A DNA stretch of 64,000 bases from Amoebidium appalachense. Its lineage: Eukaryota > Ichthyosporea. Shown piece after piece: positions 44,041-64,000 of this stretch (within the stretch, counting starts at the first letter, position 1; every line of letters starts with the position of its first letter). The notes beneath the pieces were generated by a model. It saw only the letters and a program-made list of their open reading frames with translations, did not search any database and had not been told where the DNA came from. Position numbers and translations under genes: made by a program. Location: contig CAVNZM010000002.1 in assembly GCA_963693365.1 (NCBI GenBank), positions 17,174,001 through 17,238,000 on the forward strand, read 5' to 3'.

Positions 44041-44928
44041 ATGGCCCACGCTGCCAAGTGGCCTGCCATGACTGGCCTCAAGAATACACACAGGGCCCAC
44101 CCTTACCACACAACACACCGAAAACCTGTAGCCCCAGTTGAGTGTGCGAGTCCCAGCACGTTTGAACCTTGCGTAGCTGCAGACATAGTGGAATCTGCGT
44201 CCGAGGCCTTCTACCTCACGCTAACAGGCAGACCATGGCAGCCGGAGAGCAGCCACTGCCACAGTCTGCGCGTGTTTGTCAACACCCTCGTGTCTGAGAC
44301 CTACTGCTGCGAGGCTGTGCTTGTTTATGCCCTCGCCTACGTCACGCGCATAGTAAACGGGCCCCAGTATGTGGCCTTTACTGTGCGGCCCACAGACAAG
44401 GAGCTGTTTCTTGTGGCTCTTATGGTAGCCTGCAAGTTCCTGTACGATGCCCCGGCCACAAATAGGGCCTGGGCCGACACAGCGTCAGTCAGCCTTACAC
44501 ACCTATCGACGCTTGAGAGGGAGTTCCTAGGCACGCTGGACTACCGTGTTGCTGTGAGCCAGCACGAATACAGCACCTTGTCTGCCTTCCTTCACGACCT
44601 GAGCGAGCTAAGACAACCGCCCTTTGGGCCACACACCCCACTTCAAAAGTCTTTCCAGAGCTCGTTCTTCTCCTTTGCCCTGCCCACACCAAGCTGCTCC
44701 CCCTGCCCTTCACAGAGAGTTGCCTCTTCAAGTTGGGAGTCTCTTGACTCCCCACACAGTGTGTATTCTTCAAGTACTATGCCTTTCACAGACCCATTGT
44801 GGCCGGCATCGGCAGACGACCTGTGCCAGCTGGTGTGCCAAGACTCGCTGTTGCTGGATCTGCTGCTGGCCGAAACAACCAGTCAGTGGGACCAGTGCAC
44901 GTATGCGTATGATATTAGCTTAGTATAG
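44041..44928 (+). CDS. Pho80-like (P/U-type) cyclin
   Basis: A 295-residue single-exon protein with one cyclin box at about 78-187. Visible landmarks are ETYCCEAVLVYALAYVTRI (helix 2), LFLVALMVACKFLYD at 122-136 (helix 3, with the conserved Lys), then NRAWAD at 141-146, and LEREFLGTLDYRV at 158-170. The Asn-x-x-Trp-Ala after the helix-3 Asp is typical of the Pho80/Pcl group, which partner Pho85/CDK5-type kinases. The C-terminal 100 residues are Ser/Pro-rich and end in an acidic, Leu-rich stretch; they have no known domain. An in-frame TAA lies three codons before the ATG, supporting this start. AATAAA at 45,082-45,087 lies about 155 bases past the stop. The family is clear, the kinase partner is inferred. 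Confidence 0.93.
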   Translation: MAHAAKWPAMTGLKNTHRAHPYHTTHRKPVAPVECASPSTFEPCVAADIVESASEAFYLTLTGRPWQPESSHCHSLRVFVNTLVSETYCCEAVLVYALAYVTRIVNGPQYVAFTVRPTDKELFLVALMVACKFLYDAPATNRAWADTASVSLTHLSTLEREFLGTLDYRVAVSQHEYSTLSAFLHDLSELRQPPFGPHTPLQKSFQSSFFSFALPTPSCSPCPSQRVASSSWESLDSPHSVYSSSTMPFTDPLWPASADDLCQLVCQDSLLLDLLLAETTSQWDQCTYAYDISLV

Positions 44929-45089
44929 TGGCCTTGCCTATTTAGTTAAAGCTCTTCTTAGCCACTCCTATTGGGGCTATTGTATATAACTTCCAAGGCT
45001 GGCCCGTGGCCACCTCCTTCCGAATGCCGCTGTAATTTTTGGAGCCTGATGCTCTAAAGCTATGTGTATGAATGAACGAAAAATAAACA

Positions 45090-46044
45090 CGTCTGATTTT
45101 TCTCTTATCAACCACCATTATGCAACTTTGAAGCGTCTTCGATCCGCGGAAGTTCATCGCCCCTTGCTGTTATAGCATGCGCTCACAACTTGAGGTATGT
45201 GGAAACAAAAAAGCGGGCAAAGGAGTGGTGCCGAAGCTTCGGCTTTATCACAATGATATGCATCAGGATGGCAGGCACAACATGCATAACCAAGGAAGAA
45301 CTCTACATGCCATGGAAAATAACAGCAATCACACAGGCCAGTGCACCGGTTACACAAGGCCACGCACACCTTTACATACTGTATGCACATATGACGACTC
45401 TCACACACGAATCTCCATTCGAAATGTTGTGGGTGCCACGAATTTTCAGAGGGCCGTGCACGAAGTCACGCGAGCTGCACAGGCTGATCAGTGATCATCA
45501 GCTGATTGTGTAAGTGGAATACGGTGTTCCATAATTCCTGGTAGTCTTCATCACCAGAATAAGAGCTACAGTGACGTAGGGCTACCTTTCGTTTCTGATA
45601 GGAGTCAAAACAGACGTAAGTGCATTTTGTTTTTTTTTGTACTCTCGAGACTCTCGACTGTCTCTCGGTTCATAGGTGGGCCTTGCGAATGTAGACTAAT
45701 GAGACTGTCAAGCTCCCCAGTGAGTGACGACTGACGAGCCGACGAACCACGGGTGGCCCTTGAAAAAAAACTTATAAGCCGCCTCAACTTAGCTACAATA
45801 ACGTAGATGATACTCGCACAACGAGCAGATAGGGCACATGTTACGTAAGGAAACAACAGGAGCGTCATATGTTCACTGTGTGAGCGAGTCGAAGACTTCA
45901 GGCCGTGCTACTTCCGCAACTCTTGTTAGGGCTAGTCCAGGCAGCAAAAACATTGCTATATTTGCGTAGCAGGAGAAGCCCTTTACGTTAGTTCTTGGCA
46001 CCGAGAAAAGGACATTGCCCCAAGTAAACGAGCATACTTGCACC
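45090..46044. other. Intergenic DNA between the cyclin and TMEM129
   Basis: About 950 bases of mixed sequence. Frames of 107 codons (+, 45,190-45,513) and 87 codons (-, 45,605-45,868) have no domain or splice support. No TATA box is seen before TMEM129. Confidence 0.5.
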
Positions 46045-55575
<9,531 letters not shown>

Positions 55576-55576
55576 T

Positions 55577-55640
<64 letters not shown>
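55576..55640. repeat. (GT)n in the TMEM129 3' region
   Basis: (GT)n starts within 10 bases of the stop codon and would lie in the 3' untranslated region if the AATAAA at 55,972 is used. G islands follow at 55,741-55,803. Confidence 0.9.
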
Positions 55641-55642
<2 letters not shown>

Positions 55643-55809
55643 ACAGTGTGTGTAATGCATGGAAATGTATGTCTTTTGGTCATCGATAGAGACAGGCTCG
55701 ATTCTTGCAAGCTCATGAGTAGGGCATGTATATAAGTATTGGGGGGGGGGGGGGGGGGAGAGAGAAGGGTGGGGAGTGGGAGGGGAGAGGGGGGGGGGGG
55801 GGGAGGGGG

Positions 55810-56759
55810 TAATAAGTTTTTTTTTTTTCAACTAAGAAAGTAGGAATATGAACAAGCTATCATGGAATGACTTACTAATGGAAAAAATATTAATCTGAAT
55901 GCACCTTACCACCACCGTTTCCTGATAAAATGGACGCGAATAGGATTGACAATACCGTCTTATGCAACTTGAATAAACAAATTTTAAATCCATAAGTAAA
56001 CCACGCTGCAGCTGAGCCCATCCCCGAGTCCCCCCCCCCCCCCCCCCCCCGCCCCTTCAACATCCATATTTTTTGTGCTATTGTTGTCTATCGTGGATGT
56101 GGTACAGTGCTAGTAGCTTAATAAACATACTCCGTGACGTGCACAGATGTACTGCAGCTGTGTGCATTGCATGATCTAGAGTGCAGAAGCAAGGAAACGA
56201 ATGGATACATGATGAGGACAAGGCCGCCGGGCCCAACTCTCTCCACATTGGTATATCCACACGTGATAACCGAGTCTCACACTTTGTTTTAGGCCACATT
56301 TGCTTGGAAAGTGCGGGCAACACCGTTGCGTCCATGTGCCTTGCGACTGACTTTTATTATTTGTGGGTGAGTGCCAGGGTCCAAAACACTGGCACTTCCT
56401 TAAAGCAAGCATTAAATACCCAACCGATTTCCTTATACAGCACATGTACATGTGGCCAAGCTCAGGAGAGGCGTGTGCGTAAAGCAAACCCACCCATTAT
56501 CAAAACTATGCAATTAGCTACATACATTCACTGTTTAAAACCCGTTCATCGCACACGTCCCTCTGAGCATGCAACAGACTTTGCATTGCAAGGAAACCCA
56601 TTCAGTTACGCAGTGGCCTAACAAGATTCACACAACTAAAGCACATCAGAACTCCTGTGCACACATGCACCGTGTAAGCCAAGAGCACATAATTCGGTTT
56701 ACGACATTCCATATCATCACATACTATCTCTCATCACATTCCATTACCATATACGGCGT
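55810..56759. other. Region between the convergent TMEM129 and ARF genes
   Basis: No supported gene. A 146-codon + strand frame (56,181-56,621) overlaps the expected ARF 3' untranslated region and lacks a domain. A minus-strand AATAAA (56,353-56,358) could end the ARF transcript. Confidence 0.5.
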
Positions 56760-60904
<4,145 letters not shown>

Positions 60905-61310
60905 TTATCAATAAGAAAATGAAAATTTTCACCCAGTGTCTCCGCACAGCACTAGAAGCAACAGCACGTTAAAGTAAAGCCAGTGGAGGAGATCCAGACG
61001 CCAAGCACCCTTGCAGGTAAAAGAGTTTGCAGAAAACACCGGAGGATGCTGCCAGAGCTTTCTCAATAACACCAAAAAGCCATTTACGTAGGTTTCCTTG
61101 TTTATGTAGGGGCAACTTATATGCATAAGAAGTAAGCAGACAAAAGTGAGCAGACAAATAAACCGGCTTTCAAAGACTCCAGTTGCTTAACATGAACTTT
61201 CCAACAAGCGTCTTCCCCGAAGCGTCCGAAACAACAGGTCAGCTCTACTGCAGCACACAGACGTAAACACAGATAAACGTCTGTGGAGGACGCATAATCG
61301 ATAAACTCAC

Positions 61311-61480
61311 CGAAATCTGGCCGAAATGGCGTTCCCAGTTGAAGAATATAGAAGCAGTGTGTTTATCGCGTTAGTGAAACAGGTGAAAAACTGATGGAGG
61401 GACACGCGACAAAGACCTTTGAAAACGAAAAAGAAAGGGGCTGTTTTGGACGTTGCATAGCAGAATGAATATGGTGGAAT
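61311..61480 (-). other. Putative 5' untranslated first exon of ARF
   Basis: TTTCG followed by GTGAGT (donor at 61,310-61,309, minus strand) pairs with an acceptor CTGCTGCAG ending at 60,842, three bases before the ATG. The 5' limit is a guess; a CCAAT-type box lies at 61,501. Confidence 0.5.
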
Positions 61481-61500
61481 GTTTAGTGTGTGATTTAGAG

Positions 61501-61505
61501 CCAAT
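61501..61505. promoter_or_regulatory. CCAAT box near the ARF transcription start
   Basis: CCAAT on the + strand (ATTGG on the ARF coding strand), about 190 bases upstream of the putative untranslated-exon donor. NF-Y-type sites work in either orientation. Confidence 0.4.
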
Positions 61506-61509
61506 AAAA

Positions 61510-63369
61510 CGTGGAAATGTAGAGGCTTCCTGAATGGCCTATGATTACATCATTAGATAAAAGAAGAAAAACGCATAGTAAAAGCACTGTTTTTCGTATA
61601 AAACAGTACATATATAGCTATACTGAATCATATTTGAATAAGTAGAACATCTAAGAACTACCTATACGTTTGTCATTATTTCTCAGTTGGTACATACATT
61701 GTATCTGCCAGTCGTTTATGGGCCGGCGATTTTGCTTGTTGCCGTTGTGATGGTATAGCCAAAGTGCGGACTTCATAAGAGCACATGGTAATTTCTATTG
61801 GATAAAGGGCTAAGATTGTATTCAAACATGGTTATTTATAGATTTTATAGCTAACAATTTGATACAAATCATGTACACAAAAAGACATAATATGCAGCAA
61901 TGACATTTCACCAATAGTTGTGTACATAGTTGCATCTGACCAATCATAGCTCACTGTTTCGAGCCCGCCCATGATATCAGTCCCGTGCAACTTGAAGTCG
62001 AACCCGAAACCAGCACGCTTCGTCGGCATATGTATGAAAGATTTAGGTGCAATATACTTGCTTTTGCCCCATGGCCATAGGAGTTGTCCCCCTTCTCTCC
62101 CTTCTCCCCCCCAAACCACCAACTCCCCCCTCCCCCCCCCCCCCCCCCCCCCCTTTCCCCCCTCCGCCGCCCCCCCCCCCAAAAACAAAAAACAAAAAAG
62201 AAAACACCCCCTATGAAGCCCCGCCCCCCCTCCCCCCCCTCCCCCCCCCCCCCCCCCCCCTCGACTCACTCCCCCCCTCCTCCCCCCCACCCCTCCACCC
62301 TTCACCCAACCACCACCACCACCACCACCACCACCACCATCACCACCACCCACCCACCCCCCTCAGCTCTCTCCCATGCACTTCTCCACTCCGATTTCTG
62401 AGAGACCCTGCCTGTCACACACAGAGGCCGCCACTTCACATATAACCGTTGGCATGGTACTGTTTGCACTCCTGACTACCCCTAAAACACAAGCCTGAGT
62501 TTCGTCTCTCTAAGTTAATCATCGAGTAAGAGTTCTATGTATGACTTATTACCGGGTATTTTACCAGATCTCTTCTGCTATATCACAGATCCGGAGGTGT
62601 ACCGTAAACAAACCTCATATGCATACCGTGGCAGTGGAGGTTTTACATAGTGCTTTGACAGTTAGCATTTCACAGTACTCAACCAACATGGGAGCGCCGA
62701 CACGGGGCAACTTTGCTTGTACTCTTCGAGCCTACGGTGCCCGTAAGTTGTCGTCATGTTTTTCCAAAGTATGCGGCAAGCAAAAGCATCTTGGAGACGG
62801 CACGAGTCAAGTCGTTCGGATGGGGAGTGATCACATTATAATTAGGTGAGCAAGGACCCACAGCATAGAGAGCAGCCAAATTTATGTGCGAGTTTTATGC
62901 GTAACTCGAATTGTGGGGTGGGGTGGGCATAAGGATGTCACAGTCTTTCAACAAACAAACTGCCGGTACAGTATTTACATGCTTCAACACACTTTTCGCA
63001 AATTTGCTCAGCCATACATAAAGCGGAACTCAGATCAGGGTCCACTTACAATTCATTAATCATACAAGGTCTGACTTGAGTGAAGAAAATACTACAGCTC
63101 TTGAATATTCCTTACTGGGGTATCGTGAACAGACTCGAGTTGAGGCGAAACTGTAAGTACGACTAAGACAAGCTCATACAAAAGCTGAATAAACTTTAAA
63201 GACGAACTGGGTGCCTGGTGTACAAAAAACACACCGCAGGACACATTAGTAACAGCAAAGCAAAACAATACGTAAGAACAAAACAACCAGCAGCAACAGG
63301 TCCTGGCCACCTGCACCCTCACTATCTCTGTGAACTATTCAAGTTCACGAGCAGCCGACTTCAACATCA
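61510..63369. other. Intergenic DNA between ARF and the membrane-protein gene
   Basis: AT-rich DNA with a CCAAT at 61,940, a C-rich block at 62,108-62,365 (C runs plus (CAC)n) and ordinary sequence after that. A + strand frame at 62,541-62,849 ends at a GTGAGC donor-like site, but I found no partner exon before the oppositely oriented gene. Confidence 0.5.
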
Positions 63370-64000
63370 TTACGCATCAACAACAGACTCTGAGTTTAGC
63401 ACCGTTGACTTTCTCGGTGCCTTCTTAGCCTCTCCGCTCTGTCTTTCGATCTCCCCCGCTTCGAGGGGCGCAGCACTGACCACCACCACGGGATCCTCTG
63501 CGTGGTCCTCATGTTGTGGCGGTGCACCCAGGACCATAGGGTGGGGCCGAGGGGGAGGTGCATGTCCCTCACGGTCTGTGGTGGAGTGTGTGCTCTGGTA
63601 CACGGTGTGCAGGTGCACGTAGCACAGCTGGCACACCAGGCTGTCTACTGCGTGCACTAAAACACACATTCGCATAACCATCACCCATCCAACGGACATG
63701 ATAATGGTTCCGGGCTGCACGTAGCACCATGTCAAAAGCGCCAGTGTGGTGGTCGTGAAGGTGCCGAATCCGCGGACGTTCAAGTGGAAATCCGAAAAAC
63801 GAAGGTTGACTTTTTTTGTTTTGAGAAAGTAATAGAGCATGGGGATGAAATAGAGTAGAATGATGAGCCACACGGTCGACAGGAACACCCACACGATGTT
63901 GTAGTCTGTGTTGCACACAAAGTGCCATACTAGGAGCCCCACGGACGAGAGGGCCGATACCGGGAAAACGAAGATACCGATGGTCATAAAGTGGGTCTTC
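63370..64000 (-). CDS. Multi-pass membrane protein, C-terminal part (runs off window)
   Basis: The minus-strand frame is open from the window edge to a TAA at 63,370-63,372. Reading from an internal ATG at 63,987 gives 205 residues; the true start lies outside. There are about four hydrophobic segments (IGIFVFPVSALSSVGLLVW, VWVFLSTVWLIILLYFIPML, FTTTTLALLTWCY and IIMSVGWVMVMRMCVLV). A hydrophilic tail of about 70 residues follows, rich in Pro, Glu, Lys and Arg. The short basic loop FLKTKKVNLRF between segments two and three suits a cytosolic loop. The arrangement could be the end of a seven-pass receptor or a transporter, but no diagnostic motif is visible and I do not name a family. Confidence 0.7.
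   Translation of the reverse strand, partial: KTHFMTIGIFVFPVSALSSVGLLVWHFVCNTDYNIVWVFLSTVWLIILLYFIPMLYYFLKTKKVNLRFSDFHLNVRGFGTFTTTTLALLTWCYVQPGTIIMSVGWVMVMRMCVLVHAVDSLVCQLCYVHLHTVYQSTHSTTDREGHAPPPRPHPMVLGAPPQHEDHAEDPVVVVSAAPLEAGEIERQSGEAKKAPRKSTVLNSESVVDA

Noticed and set aside
56181-56621. 146-codon + frame downstream of ARF
   Set aside because: It overlaps the expected ARF 3' untranslated region on the other strand and has no domain or promoter.

Overview
This window is eukaryotic nuclear DNA. Three genes are split by GT-AG introns of about 0.4 to 1.9 kb. TATA and CCAAT boxes lie upstream of some genes, and AATAAA-type signals lie downstream. The gene set (a GATA factor with a C-X2-C-X17-C-X2-C finger, a Pho80-like cyclin, an NXPE-like filamin/PC-esterase protein, TMEM129 and a near-canonical ARF GTPase) fits a unicellular relative of animals or another intron-rich protist. 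The sequence alone does not fix the species. Most of the window is low-complexity DNA: (CA)n/(GT)n and (CT)n microsatellites, and poly-G/poly-C runs of up to about 59 bases. Nearly all long open frames in these tracts (Cys-Val, His-Thr, poly-Pro, poly-Gly) are artefacts of the repeats.

Layout. 1-3,900 is intergenic with microsatellites and a diverged MITE. 3,921-4,955 (-) is a single-exon GATA zinc-finger factor with a TATA box. 5,200-22,780 is gene-poor and repeat-rich; it holds two inverted-repeat elements, poly-G/poly-C islands and one weak multi-exon candidate near 14.8-15.8 kb. 22,789-32,990 (+) is a seven-coding-exon gene for a type II membrane protein with a filamin-type domain and a PC-esterase domain, apparently with an upstream untranslated exon. 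33,000-43,860 is intergenic, with foldback elements, a Harbinger-like MITE, another MITE and an orphan TATA/CCAAT promoter. 44,041-44,928 (+) is a single-exon Pho80-type cyclin. 46,045-55,575 (+) is the TMEM129 E3 ligase in nine exons. 56,760-61,311 (-) is an ARF-family GTPase in four coding exons plus an untranslated first exon. 63,370-64,000 (-) is the 3' part of a multi-pass membrane protein that runs off the window.

The genes do not form a pathway. ARF, TMEM129 and the NXPE-like protein all act in the secretory system (Golgi, ER and probably Golgi lumen). GATA and cyclin are regulatory.

The most unusual signal is a dispersed repeat family. Its 3' end reads CATTCAAA followed by a poly-C run, once followed by poly-A. 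About twelve recognisable copies all lie inside introns of the three split genes and all lie in the sense orientation, on the + strand in two genes and the - strand in the third. I found none in the intergenic DNA. Long copies carry an 83-nt segment bounded by splice-like AG and GT. Several real splice sites are embedded directly in (CA)n or (GT)n tracts.
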